Below are positions 24,192-34,635 of a DNA stretch of 64,000 nucleotides, in pieces. This DNA comes from an uncultured Flavobacterium sp. Its GTDB lineage: Bacteria > Bacteroidota > Bacteroidia > Flavobacteriales > Flavobacteriaceae. The DNA is taken from the NCBI GenBank assembly GCA_943912855.1, contig CALTVC010000008.1, positions 1 to 64,000 of the forward strand, in the 5' to 3' direction. The notes below the pieces were generated by a model, which saw only the letters and a list, made by a program, of their open reading frames with translations, was not told the origin of the DNA and did no database searches. Position 1 is the stretch's first letter. Every line of letters starts with the position of its first letter. A program made the position numbers and the translations under genes.

Positions 24192-24748
24192 TGGAACCCG
24201 TCTTTTTTGAAACCGAACACGACTTTAGGCTGTGGCTGGAAAAACATCATGAAACTGCTACTGAACTCGTTGTAGGGTATTACAAAAAGAGTACAGGTCG
24301 CCCATCTATGACCTGGAGCGAGTCTGTAGACCAGGCACTGTGTTTCGGGTGGATAGATGGGGTGGTGAATAACATAGATGAGGATTCCTACAAGAGGCGT
24401 TTTACACCACGAAGACCCGGCAGTATATGGAGTGCTATAAACATAGATAAAATGGAAAAGCTACTCATGGCGGATTTGGTTTACCCAATGGGGAAGATGG
24501 CGTATGAAGCCCGCAAAGAACACAAATCACGCATATATGCTTACGAAAAGGAAGAAATAGAACAATTACCTGCCGACTGGGAAACTGAATTTAAGGCTAA
24601 TGAAGTAGCCTGGGCGTTTTTTAACGCCTATCCGCCTGGGCTGAAACGCACCGTTACGCATTGGGTAACATCGGCTAAACAGGAAAAGACCCGCCGGCAA
24701 CGTTTTGAAAAATTACTAGAAGCTTCTAAACTACATAAACGACTATAA
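24191..24748 (+). CDS. YdeI/OmpD-associated family protein
   Basis: A 185-residue cytoplasmic protein of the YdeI family. The characteristic region is DQALCFGWIDGVVNNID followed by RRFTPRRPGSIWSAIN. The ending KTRRQRFEKLLE is also typical. Proteins of this family have been connected with antimicrobial-peptide resistance and with OmpD in enterics, but the biochemistry is unknown. It is translationally coupled to the HAD hydrolase gene and followed 10 nt later by a DUF6526-like gene. Confidence 0.85.
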   Translation: MEPVFFETEHDFRLWLEKHHETATELVVGYYKKSTGRPSMTWSESVDQALCFGWIDGVVNNIDEDSYKRRFTPRRPGSIWSAINIDKMEKLLMADLVYPMGKMAYEARKEHKSRIYAYEKEEIEQLPADWETEFKANEVAWAFFNAYPPGLKRTVTHWVTSAKQEKTRRQRFEKLLEASKLHKRL

Positions 24749-24758
24749 TACATTATAT

Positions 24759-25199
24759 ATGTCTCAACAAAATTACCATAACCACATCCGTTGGTACGTG
24801 CCCCATCACTTTGTTTTTTATCCTGTAATGCTCGCCCTGATGGTCTTTTGCGGTTATAAAGCTGTGAATGTTCCTGAAGGCGAACAATCATTATGGATTG
24901 TGTTGGGAATTGGTTTCTTTACCATATCGTGGTTGGCGTTTATGCTGCGCCAGCATTATGCCTTAACATTACAAAACCGCCTTGTGCTTATCGAACTCCG
25001 CTATCGTTACTTTGTAATTACCGGCGACAGATTGGAACCCTATGAAGCACAGCTTACCGATGGGCAACTCTTTGCCCTGCGTTTTGCTCCGGATGAGGAG
25101 TTTGTTGCGCTAACAGCACGTGCGGTACAGGAAAAGCTGTCGGGTAGTGAGATTAAAAAATCCATTAAAAACTGGAACGGCGACTACCGCAGGGTTTAA
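24759..25199 (+). CDS. DUF6526-like membrane protein
   Basis: A 146-residue protein with two hydrophobic helices near the N-terminus (FVFYPVMLALMVFCGYKAV and SLWIVLGIGFFTISWLAFML) and a soluble C-terminal half. The order, with NHIRWYVPHHF just before helix 1 and ALRFAPDEEF in the soluble part, fits the small Bacteroidota family DUF6526 as I recall it. Last gene of the HAD-YdeI operon. Function unknown. Confidence 0.75.
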   Translation: MSQQNYHNHIRWYVPHHFVFYPVMLALMVFCGYKAVNVPEGEQSLWIVLGIGFFTISWLAFMLRQHYALTLQNRLVLIELRYRYFVITGDRLEPYEAQLTDGQLFALRFAPDEEFVALTARAVQEKLSGSEIKKSIKNWNGDYRRV

Positions 25200-25210
25200 T
25201 CATATATTAA

Positions 25211-25936
25211 TTAAGGAGTAATAATATTGAACGAATTGCCTTGAGCAATTAGTTCGTCTATTATGTAAGCGGTAAGGTTAAACCAACTATCACATTCGTT
25301 AAGCACCCAGGCATCTGAGGAGCAAGCAACTCTTTTATTGTCAGTAATGTACTTATCGGGGTTGTTATCCAGTAGCGCATCCCATCGGAAACCGTGGGTT
25401 TCGGCAATTTCGTAACACATGGCTTTCATCTTTCCACTGTTAGATACTGGTTTGTCAAATACCCATATTACTTTTTCTGCACCTAGCTTTTTTAACGTAT
25501 TACCTACAAGTAGTAACACCTGTTCGGTTTGCAGCACGCGTTTGTATGTGCCGTGAACCGATGAAATGTCGCGGTAACAACCGTCGATTCCTTTAAACAC
25601 ATAGGCTCCGGATAATATACTTTCTAACACTATAAGTATATTAAAACCATCAAGATATATACTAGAGCCGGATAACAGGGCAGGAGGGAGTTCTTTTTGT
25701 TTTCGTAGTGCGATTTCCTGTTCGCTACATGTCATGCCTTGTAGAGCCATAAGCTGACGGGTTTTTAGTCTGTAACGATTTCCGGCTAATGCCAAAGATG
25801 ATTTTAAAGGGTAATCTCTGCTGAGAAGGTAAAATAAATCGGCAAGTGCCTGGCGTATTTTTTGTTGTTCTTTGGCCGAAGAAAACAACTTATCATCTTC
25901 AGAACTTTTACCTCGGTTTTTTGGTTTAGTTTCCAT
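25211..25936 (-). CDS. DUF434 domain protein
   Basis: A 241-residue soluble protein. The N-terminal third is helical with LADLFYLLSRDYPLKSSLAL and the cysteine motif MTCSEQE (DUF434). The C-terminal part carries LDGFNILIVLESIL and VIWVFDKPVSNSG, which read like a PIN/NYN-type nuclease core with conserved acidic residues (DUF5616). A role in RNA metabolism is therefore conceivable but not established. Convergent with the previous gene. A -7-like TACATTTA lies at 25953-25960. Confidence 0.8.
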   Translation of the reverse strand: METKPKNRGKSSEDDKLFSSAKEQQKIRQALADLFYLLSRDYPLKSSLALAGNRYRLKTRQLMALQGMTCSEQEIALRKQKELPPALLSGSSIYLDGFNILIVLESILSGAYVFKGIDGCYRDISSVHGTYKRVLQTEQVLLLVGNTLKKLGAEKVIWVFDKPVSNSGKMKAMCYEIAETHGFRWDALLDNNPDKYITDNKRVACSSDAWVLNECDSWFNLTAYIIDELIAQGNSFNIITP

Positions 25937-26419
25937 GAGGGAATTTAAAAAATAAATGTAAGAAAAACTTTTCTTATGTGTTTTTTTAGACTTCTTTGCT
26001 TCTTAATGAAAAGTTAAATAATTTAATATTTGACTGGTTAAAAAGGAGTTATAAAAACATTAAGTGTCTTTGGTGTTTGTTAAATGGTTGTTATATAATT
26101 AGTAAGACTTGTGGTTTTGTGTTATAAAAATTTAATGTTTTTTCTTAAAATTTACTTTTTTATTGATATATTATATTGTTTTTAGGTTTTTTTAAGTGTT
26201 TTTTAGGTTTTTTTATGATAAAAAAATCAAGTTTGTTTAATTTGTTAACCTTGTTATTTTGCGTATTTGTTAATTTAACGTTTATTTACTTTGAAATTAT
26301 AATTGTTAAAATATTAATTATAACGTTTTCGTTGAATATTTCATAATAAATAAGAGGGGGTATTTTTCATTTCTATTTAATTCTAATTTTAGAAGTATCT
26401 TTTTAAATCAGAATTAGTA
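25937..26419. other. AT-rich 483-bp intergenic region
   Basis: No ORF or RNA gene is visible. The stretch is extremely AT-rich with long T-runs between 26090 and 26220 and scattered TTATTTTGC-like promoter half-matches near 26255. It separates two divergent genes and presumably carries the regulation of the giant surface protein. Such AT-rich DNA would be curved and a likely target for nucleoid proteins. Confidence 0.6.
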
Positions 26420-29400
26420 ATGAGAGAAAATTACACATCTTTTTCGAGCTTGGGGCATGCCAAAATGGGCTATGCTAACCTCGGAACAGGCTCTTCCCCA
26501 GGGGGTGGGCTTGTGTTAAAGCGAACCCGTGAAAAGGTAAGTTTAGGAAATGTGTTTTCATCAGAAAAACGTCTGTCATCAAAGCTGGGTTCAAAGCTTG
26601 TATTGATGCTGGGGATGTTGTTTTTGTTGTTTACACACACAAATGCCAGTGCACAGTGTACTGTGGCTCCTGCAATAGTAGGGGTGGGTGACGTTACTGC
26701 TACATCGGCAGTATTAAACTGGAATACCGTAAGCGGTGTAACAGGAGGTACTTATACTGTAGATGTGGCTACCGATTCGGGCTTTGCGTCTATTGTAACT
26801 ACTGCGAGTGGCATAAGCGCTACCCGATATCAGGCAGTTGGCCTTACCGAAAACACCACGTACTATTTTAGGGTTAAGGTAGACAACACTACCTGTGGCG
26901 ACTATAGTACGGCTACTTCTTTTGTTCCGGCAAAAGGTGTGTATACTCCTTTAACTACGACTGGTTATACTCAGGACGTAATTGCAAACGGAGTAGGTAG
27001 TCCTACCGCTTCGGCTTTTGCTTCTGTAGATAACGGTAACTATGTGTACTACGCTATAGATTACAAGTTAAACTCTGGGAGTAATTCGGCTGCTACTAAC
27101 TCGGGTCTTCCTGTAAACCGTGTAATTACTACAGGCATTTCGGGTATGAACTTTTTCATGCAGGATTATGCTGCAAGTAATAGTTTAAGACTGCCTACTA
27201 ATGCTACCAATGGTACCATTACGCTTACTTATCCTCAAAAGTTAAGTACCATATATGTTGTGGTTACATCGGGTAGTGGAGCGGCTTCACTTCAGCCTAC
27301 ACTAAACTTTAGCGATGGTACTTCTTACACAGGTACTGCTGCCACTACGCTTATTAACTGGGACAATGCTGGGTCTGCCGCGGTGCCTGCAACATCTAAT
27401 GCTGCTACCCTTAACCGTATAGATCGTACATCTGCATCTGCTACGGCGCCTACAACTACTGGTAGTTTTAAATTATTCTACTTTACTATTACAGTACCTG
27501 TAGCGTATCAAAGTAAACTTATAAGTTCTATCAACTTTACCAAGAATGGTGTTTCTACTGCGGTAGCTCACGTTTTTGGTCTTACGGGCAGAACACTTAC
27601 TGCGTGCCCGGTAGTGGCATCGGTATCGTCTACCGCGGTTTCTACAACATCATTTACAGCTAACTGGGTGCTTGGTGCTCTTGGCAATGATGGTAGTACA
27701 CCTACTTATACACTGGAAGTATATACAGATTCTAATTATACAACTCCTGTAGCAGGTTCTCCTTTTACAGGTTTAACAGGTACATCTTATACTGTTAGCG
27801 GACTAACCCTTGATAATACTTATTACTATAGGGTTAAAGCAGATGGTGCTTCATGTTCATCTGCTTATGTAGCAGGTACACATGCTGTAGCCTATTGTTC
27901 TCCTACAACATCTACTACCTACTATGTAACAAACTTTACAACTGTAGGAGGTGCTACAAACATTAACAATACCACAGGTGCTTCAAGTACTAACTACAGC
28001 GCTACGCAGTCGGTTACGGTTCAGGCAGGTTCTACCTTTACTTATAACGGTACCAAAGCTGCCGGTAATATGGCTACAGGTATTTTTGTAGATTGGAACA
28101 ATGACCTTGATTTTGATGATTCTGGTGAAACCATTTTTGTTCACACAGGATTAACGGGGCAGGGCTTTATACCTTTTTCAGGAACAATTACAGTACCTGC
28201 AGGAGCCACACTTGGCAACCACAGGTTAAGGGTACGTACCATAATAACAGGAAGTACACCTACAGGTTGTTCTAGTTCAGCCGGTGAGTTTGAAGATTAC
28301 GCACTTAATGTAACTGCGCCTTCAGGAACTTGTACAGCACCTTCGGCTCCGGCTTCAATAGCATTTAGTGCTATCAGTAGTTCTAACATTACGGCTACCG
28401 TAACCGGAAGTTCATCTGCATCGGGTTACCTTGTGGTACGTAGTCTTTCTTCATCACTGTCTGCTGATCCTGTTTCAGGAACTTCTTATGCGGTAGGTGC
28501 TACACTTGGCGGAGGTACTGTAGTAGCTGTTTCTACAGCTGCGCCTACAGTTACTAACTTTGTGTCGGCTAACACAGGCTACTATTTCTACGTATACGCG
28601 TTTAATAACGGAAGTTGCGTAGGTCCTGTATACAGCACAGCTACAACGGGCAGTGCTACAACTTGTGCTACAGTTGCAATTGCTTCGGCAGCGAGTAACG
28701 TTAAAAACTCTTTTGCAACCCTAAACTGGGTATCGCTAAAAGGTACAAACGGTAATCCTGTAACGTATACGGTAGAACTGTATTCTGATTCAAATCTTTC
28801 TACACTTACCGGTACTTATACCGTTGTAGACCAAATAAGCTATGATGTTACAGATCTTGTAGCGAATACTACGTACTACTACCGCGTTAAGGCAGATGTG
28901 CCAACGGGTTGTGGTAACACGGCTTATTCGGCAACTGTAAACTTCAAGGCAGAAAACAACTATTCTCCAATTAACCTTACCGGTTTTAATGCCGATGTTA
29001 TTGCAGAAGGTAATGGCTGGGCTACTATATCTACTACTAGTGATGTAGATGGTGGCGGTTATGTATATATGTCTCGAGATTATTTACCTAATACTACTTC
29101 TGCAGTACTCACAACTGGTGCCCTGCCGGTAAACCGTACCATGGCAAGCCCTATTTCAGGTCTAAATTTCCTTATGCCTGACTATAAACAAAACAACGTT
29201 GTAAGGCTTACTGCTGCGGCTCCTACTCAGGATCTTGTATTTGCTATCCCTACAAAACTGACCAATATTTACCTTGCAGTAACTTCGGGTGGTGGTGCTT
29301 CGTCTATAACAGGCACTATTTATTTTAGCGATGGTTCTACACAGGCTATTGGTACTACGGCTGTATTGGACTGGTTCTCGGCTCCTACTACGGCGCTACC

Positions 29401-32400
29401 TGCATTGGCTTACAATATTGGGCGTGTAAATAAAAACGGAACCAATTTCGAATCTGAATTTACGACTACAACCGGAAGTACCGGAAGTAACGCGAAAATT
29501 TTCCAGCTTTCTATAGACATTCTAGCTGCGAACCAGGTTAAAAAAGTTTCGAAGGTAACCATAAACAGGGCTACATCTAGTAGTGGTTTACCAAATATCT
29601 TTGCTATTTCTGGTAGAGTAATTGGCGACTGTCCTACACTTACAAGTGCTTCTGCGGTTGCAGCAAGTTCTACAAGCGCTACTGTGAGCTGGGTTCTGGG
29701 AGCCGAAGGTGATGGAGGTACTCCTACATACACCATTCAAACGTATTCTGATTTAGGATACACTACACTTGTTAGCACAAACACAGGTGTTACAGGTACT
29801 TCATATACTGTGCCGGGTCTTAACCCTTCTACACAATATTATTTTAGGGTAACGGCTATAAATAACGTATGTAGTTCTAATGTTGTTACTGCTACGGCTA
29901 CTACACTTCAGTCAGAATGTATTACTCCGGGTAATCCTACATTTACTGCTACGGCTACTTCTACAGGTATTACAGGTACCATTGGTGCCCCAACGCCTTC
30001 GGCTGTAGGTTATCTGGTTGTTCGTAGTACTTCGTCTTTATTAGGTGCAGCACCTGCTAACTTTACTACATATACGGTAGGTACAGCAATAGGTTCTGGT
30101 AACGTAATTGCGGTAGGAACATCTACATCGGTTAACGATACTACTGCTTCGTCTAATACGCACTACTATTATTTTGTTTACGCTTACAACAGCGGAACGT
30201 CATGTTCAGGTCCTGTATACAGTGTTTCGGCTGCTACTGCCGATGCTACTACTTGCGTAGGCCAGGCACTTGTTTCTGGTGCAAGTAACATAAGAAACAA
30301 TTCTGCTACCATTAACTGGACATCTGTATCTGGTGGTGGTGCAAGTGCTGTAACATACAACCTTGAGGTGTATACAGATAATACTTATACTACATTATTT
30401 ACATCATTTACAGGTCTTACTACTATAAAACAAGCCATTGTAGGTTTAACAGCTAACGCTGTGTACTATTACAGGGTTCAGGCTACTGCTGCCAGCTCTT
30501 GCGCCAGTACTTATTCTACCGGTAGTTTTACAGCTACAAACGGATATACACCTATAGACGTAACATCTGGCGGATACAACCAGGACGTTATTGCTAACGG
30601 TAATGGTGCGGCTCAGGGTTCAACTTCTGCTCCGGTAGATGCAGTAGGTGCTAACAATGCTTATGTTTCTCGTGATTATGTATCGGGTTTAGGCGTTGCT
30701 ACTACAGTGGGTCTTCCGGTTAACCGTTTCCTTACCAGCTCTGTTGCAGCTACATCAGGTCTTAACTTTATCATTCCTGATTATAACGGAAATAACTCGC
30801 TTAGGCTTGCTGGTCAAAACGACACAGGAACGCTTACGTTTGAAACTCCGGTAAAACTTACCGATTTATACATTGCCACAACAGGTGGTAGTGGTCAGCT
30901 GACTGCATCTGCCGAAATCATTTTCAGCGATGGTGGTACATCTCAACTTACCTCGGCTGTTACAATCCCTGACTGGGTAACTGGTACAGGTGCTATAATT
31001 GTAGACAACCTTGGTCGTGCAAACATGATGAATACCACAGGTAATGTTGAAACCATTGCTTCAAAAATTTTCCAGGTGGCTATTCCTATAAACGTGGCTA
31101 ACCAAACACGTAAGGTATCTGCGGTTAAGTTTACCAAAACATCTGGTGGAGCTACTGAGCCGGTACTAAACATTTTTGCTATTTCAGGTAAAATCATTGG
31201 CGACTGTCCTACTATGGCTTCTACAAGCGTTAGTTCTGCAAGTGCAAATGGTGCTGCCATTACCTGGTTGCTTGGTAACGAAGGAGAGGGTGGAACCCCT
31301 ACCTACACAGTAGAAGTATATACCGATGCTGCATTTACTACAGCTGCAATAGCTCCGGTTACAGGTTTAACAGGTACTAACTATGCGATTACAAGTTTAA
31401 CTGCTCAAACAACCTACTATTATAGGGTTAAAGCAACTAACTCGGCTTGTGATTCAGGTTATGTTACAGGTTCATTTACTACATCTCAAATTCCGGCTAC
31501 CCTGGACTGGACAGCTGATTTTGAGGGTGCAACATACTGGAGTCTTGTAAATGGAACACAAACCAACAAGTGGGCAATAGGTTCTGCTACAGCAAGTACT
31601 GGTACTAAATCACTTTATATTTCTAATGATGGTGGTACTACCAACAACTATACTCTTACTACTATAAGTGTTGTTCAGGCGTATCGCGATATCGCTATCC
31701 CTGCGGGTACAACTAACGTAGAATTCTCATTTGACTGGAAAGCTAATGGTGAAGGTGCATACGACTACTTTAGAGTATGGTTGGTACCTACAACTTACAT
31801 TCCTACAGCAGGAACTCAAATAGGTTCAGGTTCTGGTAACATACAAATAGGTGGTAACTTTAACCTTCAGTCTACTTATAACACATATACTAATTCTACA
31901 CTTGATGTAAGCTCATTTGCTGGTCAAACTATGCGTCTTGTGTACGAATGGAGAAATGATGATTCTGCAGGATCAGCGCCTCCGGCAAGTATAGATAACA
32001 TTAAAATCAAAGTTCCTACATGTTTTTATCCGGTAAGCCTAACATCTGTAGCTATAACTACAACTGCAGATATTAGCTGGACAGCTCCTACTGTGGTGCC
32101 TGCCAGCGGATACGAATACTATTACAGCACTGCAAGCACAGAGCCAACTACTGCAACCGTAGGTACAGCTGTAGCGGGTACTTCGGCATCGCTTATCGGA
32201 CTAACAACAAACAGTAAATATTATTGGTGGGTACGTTCGGTTTGTAGTGAAACAGACAAGAGCCCTTGGACTGCTGCAAGCATATTCTTTACAGGAATTT
32301 GTGCACCTACGTATACTAACTGTGATTCTACGCACCGTATAACTCTTGTAACAGTGCCATCTGTATCGTTTAACGATGATTTGTCATCTACAACAGCATG

Positions 32401-34432
32401 TTCTGCAACGGCAATAAACCGTACAAACCTTCAAATACCTGTTAGACCAGGAGAGAGCTATGAGTTTAATATAACCAGTATAGGTTGGATTTCTATAGGT
32501 GTGGCGGTAGATTACAATAACGATGGTAACTTTGATGATGCTAATGAAGTTATTGCGCTTCCAAACTTTATAGCTTCAAGTTCAGCTATATATGCAGTTA
32601 CGGCAAATATTCCTTCTTCATTAGCTTCAGGAAATTATAAGCTAAGGATTTGGAACCGCGAAGCAAACGCAGGTGCAGGTACAAACGCTTGCGGTAGCTA
32701 TGCATACGGTACGTATGTAGAGTACACACTTGCTGTTACTGCTCCTTGCTTTACATGGACAGGTGCTGCGAGTACAAACTGGGCGGCTACTGCTAACTGG
32801 TGCGGAGGCTCAATACCTACAACAGCCAGCGATGTAATCATTGCAGCTACCAGCAATAACCCTGTTATAGCATCGGGTACTGCATATACTCACAATCTTA
32901 CTATTGCCGAAGGCGCTACACTTACAGTAGCAACAGGCGCTACGCTAGATGTAGAGAATATACTTTCTGTAAACCCGTTAGGTACATTAACAGTACAGGA
33001 TAACGGTGCCCTTATTCAGGGAGTAGCTACGGCTGTAAACGGTAATACGGGTAATATTGTATTCCATAAAAAAGGAAGTAGTCTTTACAGACTGGATTAT
33101 ACGCTATGGTCTTCGCCTGTTGCGGGTCAGGATTTGGCTGAATTCTCTCCGGCTACAACCGCAACCCGTTTCTATGAATACAAAACCGCAACAGATGTAT
33201 ACGGTACTGTAACTCCTGCGGGTACTGATTTTGAAACAGCTAAAGCATATCTTATCCGTATGCCAAATGCTAACGCTGCAGAAGGTTACAATACAGGACT
33301 TAATCCTATTCAGTTTGAAGGTACATTTACAGGAGCACCGGGTAACGGTACAGTTACAAAAGCGCTTTCTACTCAGGGAAGTCTTTACAATGCGGTAGGT
33401 AACCCGTATCCGTCGCCAATTAACCTTCGTGATTTCCTTTTTGCTAACAGCACGGTAATAGATGGTTCATCTGGTATTTACCTTTGGAGGAAAAAGAACG
33501 ATGGTGCAAGCTCATCTTACGCAACACTTTCACTTGCTGCATTTACAGCAAACCCGGCTACAGGCGGAGGTTCTAATAACAATGAGTTCTATGAGTACGA
33601 TCAAACAACGGGTTCAGACAACTGGTTGCTGGCTCCGGGGCAAGGCTTTATCGTAAAAGGTCTTACAGGTACAACAAACCCTGCGCTTACCTTTACAAAC
33701 GAAATGCGTCGTGCCACTCCGGGAAGCTCTCAAAGCTTCTTCAGGCAGGGTGTACAAAGGGCTTCACGCCTTTGGTTAAACCTTCAGTCTGTAACTGCAG
33801 GAGGTACTTCACAAGCGGCTATAGCTTACCTGGACGAGGCAACACTTGCTCTTGACTACGGTTATGATGCTAAGAAATTTACCGAGTCTAATACTGTAGC
33901 GCTGTACTCGCTTGCCGAAAATACACCGCTAACCGTACAGGCAAGGCCGGCATTTACCGATGCAGATGTAGTGCCAATGGGCTTTGTGGCTCCAACGGCA
34001 GGTTCTTACACAATAAGCATAGATCATGTAAACGGTGGGTTCTCTAACGGACAGACTATTTACATAAGAGATAATGCCGAAGGTATTGTACATAACCTTA
34101 ACGGAGGTAGCTATACCTTTGCTACCGAAGCAGGTACTTTTAATGCCCGTTTTGATGTACTGTACAACACAGTAGCTCTTGGTACAGATAACCCTGCGCT
34201 GGATGCAAATACGGTTGCAGTATTTAAACAGGGTAATACAATCCAGATCAATACAGGAAGCGTAGCCATGAATGGTGTTACCGTTTATGATGTACGTGGA
34301 AGGAAAGTTTACAGTATGGATAATATTAATAATACCCAGACTGCTATAACTAATCTGGCTGTAGAACAGCAGGTATTGATTGTAGAAGTTAATACCGTAA
34401 AAGGTAAAGTAAGCAAGCGTATAGTATTCTAA
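26420..34432 (+). CDS. Giant T9SS-secreted fibronectin III / GEVED repeat surface protein
   Basis: A 2670-residue extracellular protein, probably an adhesin. The hydrophobic signal core (LVLMLGMLFLLF, cleavage after NASA near residue 78) is preceded by ~58 polar residues, an unusually long N-region. FN3-type domains recur, each ending TYYYRVKA. A ~220-residue module starting YTPL/YSPI/YTPI occurs three times (about 174, 845 and 1372), each with DVIANG or DVIAEG, then LPVNR and a DY motif. Two GEVED-like domains (about 492-635 and 1960-2110) show DWNNDLDFDD and DYNNDGNFDD loops. The end (from ~2590) is a T9SS sorting domain with VYDVRGRKVYS. Ala, Thr and Ser dominate. A strong terminator follows. 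Confidence 0.93.
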   Translation: MRENYTSFSSLGHAKMGYANLGTGSSPGGGLVLKRTREKVSLGNVFSSEKRLSSKLGSKLVLMLGMLFLLFTHTNASAQCTVAPAIVGVGDVTATSAVLNWNTVSGVTGGTYTVDVATDSGFASIVTTASGISATRYQAVGLTENTTYYFRVKVDNTTCGDYSTATSFVPAKGVYTPLTTTGYTQDVIANGVGSPTASAFASVDNGNYVYYAIDYKLNSGSNSAATNSGLPVNRVITTGISGMNFFMQDYAASNSLRLPTNATNGTITLTYPQKLSTIYVVVTSGSGAASLQPTLNFSDGTSYTGTAATTLINWDNAGSAAVPATSNAATLNRIDRTSASATAPTTTGSFKLFYFTITVPVAYQSKLISSINFTKNGVSTAVAHVFGLTGRTLTACPVVASVSSTAVSTTSFTANWVLGALGNDGSTPTYTLEVYTDSNYTTPVAGSPFTGLTGTSYTVSGLTLDNTYYYRVKADGASCSSAYVAGTHAVAYCSPTTSTTYYVTNFTTVGGATNINNTTGASSTNYSATQSVTVQAGSTFTYNGTKAAGNMATGIFVDWNNDLDFDDSGETIFVHTGLTGQGFIPFSGTITVPAGATLGNHRLRVRTIITGSTPTGCSSSAGEFEDYALNVTAPSGTCTAPSAPASIAFSAISSSNITATVTGSSSASGYLVVRSLSSSLSADPVSGTSYAVGATLGGGTVVAVSTAAPTVTNFVSANTGYYFYVYAFNNGSCVGPVYSTATTGSATTCATVAIASAASNVKNSFATLNWVSLKGTNGNPVTYTVELYSDSNLSTLTGTYTVVDQISYDVTDLVANTTYYYRVKADVPTGCGNTAYSATVNFKAENNYSPINLTGFNADVIAEGNGWATISTTSDVDGGGYVYMSRDYLPNTTSAVLTTGALPVNRTMASPISGLNFLMPDYKQNNVVRLTAAAPTQDLVFAIPTKLTNIYLAVTSGGGASSITGTIYFSDGSTQAIGTTAVLDWFSAPTTALPALAYNIGRVNKNGTNFESEFTTTTGSTGSNAKIFQLSIDILAANQVKKVSKVTINRATSSSGLPNIFAISGRVIGDCPTLTSASAVAASSTSATVSWVLGAEGDGGTPTYTIQTYSDLGYTTLVSTNTGVTGTSYTVPGLNPSTQYYFRVTAINNVCSSNVVTATATTLQSECITPGNPTFTATATSTGITGTIGAPTPSAVGYLVVRSTSSLLGAAPANFTTYTVGTAIGSGNVIAVGTSTSVNDTTASSNTHYYYFVYAYNSGTSCSGPVYSVSAATADATTCVGQALVSGASNIRNNSATINWTSVSGGGASAVTYNLEVYTDNTYTTLFTSFTGLTTIKQAIVGLTANAVYYYRVQATAASSCASTYSTGSFTATNGYTPIDVTSGGYNQDVIANGNGAAQGSTSAPVDAVGANNAYVSRDYVSGLGVATTVGLPVNRFLTSSVAATSGLNFIIPDYNGNNSLRLAGQNDTGTLTFETPVKLTDLYIATTGGSGQLTASAEIIFSDGGTSQLTSAVTIPDWVTGTGAIIVDNLGRANMMNTTGNVETIASKIFQVAIPINVANQTRKVSAVKFTKTSGGATEPVLNIFAISGKIIGDCPTMASTSVSSASANGAAITWLLGNEGEGGTPTYTVEVYTDAAFTTAAIAPVTGLTGTNYAITSLTAQTTYYYRVKATNSACDSGYVTGSFTTSQIPATLDWTADFEGATYWSLVNGTQTNKWAIGSATASTGTKSLYISNDGGTTNNYTLTTISVVQAYRDIAIPAGTTNVEFSFDWKANGEGAYDYFRVWLVPTTYIPTAGTQIGSGSGNIQIGGNFNLQSTYNTYTNSTLDVSSFAGQTMRLVYEWRNDDSAGSAPPASIDNIKIKVPTCFYPVSLTSVAITTTADISWTAPTVVPASGYEYYYSTASTEPTTATVGTAVAGTSASLIGLTTNSKYYWWVRSVCSETDKSPWTAASIFFTGICAPTYTNCDSTHRITLVTVPSVSFNDDLSSTTACSATAINRTNLQIPVRPGESYEFNITSIGWISIGVAVDYNNDGNFDDANEVIALPNFIASSSAIYAVTANIPSSLASGNYKLRIWNREANAGAGTNACGSYAYGTYVEYTLAVTAPCFTWTGAASTNWAATANWCGGSIPTTASDVIIAATSNNPVIASGTAYTHNLTIAEGATLTVATGATLDVENILSVNPLGTLTVQDNGALIQGVATAVNGNTGNIVFHKKGSSLYRLDYTLWSSPVAGQDLAEFSPATTATRFYEYKTATDVYGTVTPAGTDFETAKAYLIRMPNANAAEGYNTGLNPIQFEGTFTGAPGNGTVTKALSTQGSLYNAVGNPYPSPINLRDFLFANSTVIDGSSGIYLWRKKNDGASSSYATLSLAAFTANPATGGGSNNNEFYEYDQTTGSDNWLLAPGQGFIVKGLTGTTNPALTFTNEMRRATPGSSQSFFRQGVQRASRLWLNLQSVTAGGTSQAAIAYLDEATLALDYGYDAKKFTESNTVALYSLAENTPLTVQARPAFTDADVVPMGFVAPTAGSYTISIDHVNGGFSNGQTIYIRDNAEGIVHNLNGGSYTFATEAGTFNARFDVLYNTVALGTDNPALDANTVAVFKQGNTIQINTGSVAMNGVTVYDVRGRKVYSMDNINNTQTAITNLAVEQQVLIVEVNTVKGKVSKRIVF

Positions 34433-34469
34433 CGGTTGCTACAATAATAAAGCATAACCCAAAAAAGTG

Positions 34470-34495
34470 AGCCCCGCAGTATGCGGGGCTTTTTT
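34470..34495 (+). terminator. Intrinsic terminator of the giant gene
   Basis: Nine-bp stem AGCCCCGCA/TGCGGGGCT with a GTA loop and a T6 run, 37 nt after the stop. Confidence 0.93.
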
Positions 34496-34546
34496 GTTGT
34501 GTCTCGTACCGGGGTAATATGGAAAACCGGTTTGTTAGTGCTTGTA

Positions 34547-34580
34547 AAAAACAAAACCCTCCGATTTACGAAGGGTTTTG
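34547..34580 (-). terminator. Intrinsic terminator of the yceI gene
   Basis: Stem AAAACCCT (34553-34560) with AGGGTTTT (34572-34579). On the minus strand it is followed by GTTTTTTAC. It lies about 56 nt beyond the yceI stop. Confidence 0.75.
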
Positions 34581-34635
34581 CACAGGTGTGTGAAAAAAAT
34601 ATTTAGGTAGTCTGATAGTTTTCGGGGGGGAAAAA

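Noticed and set aside
29410..29736. Minus-strand ORFs inside the giant surface protein (also 30943-31260)
   Set aside because: They are frame shadows produced by the low-complexity Thr/Ala/Gly codons of the real gene.
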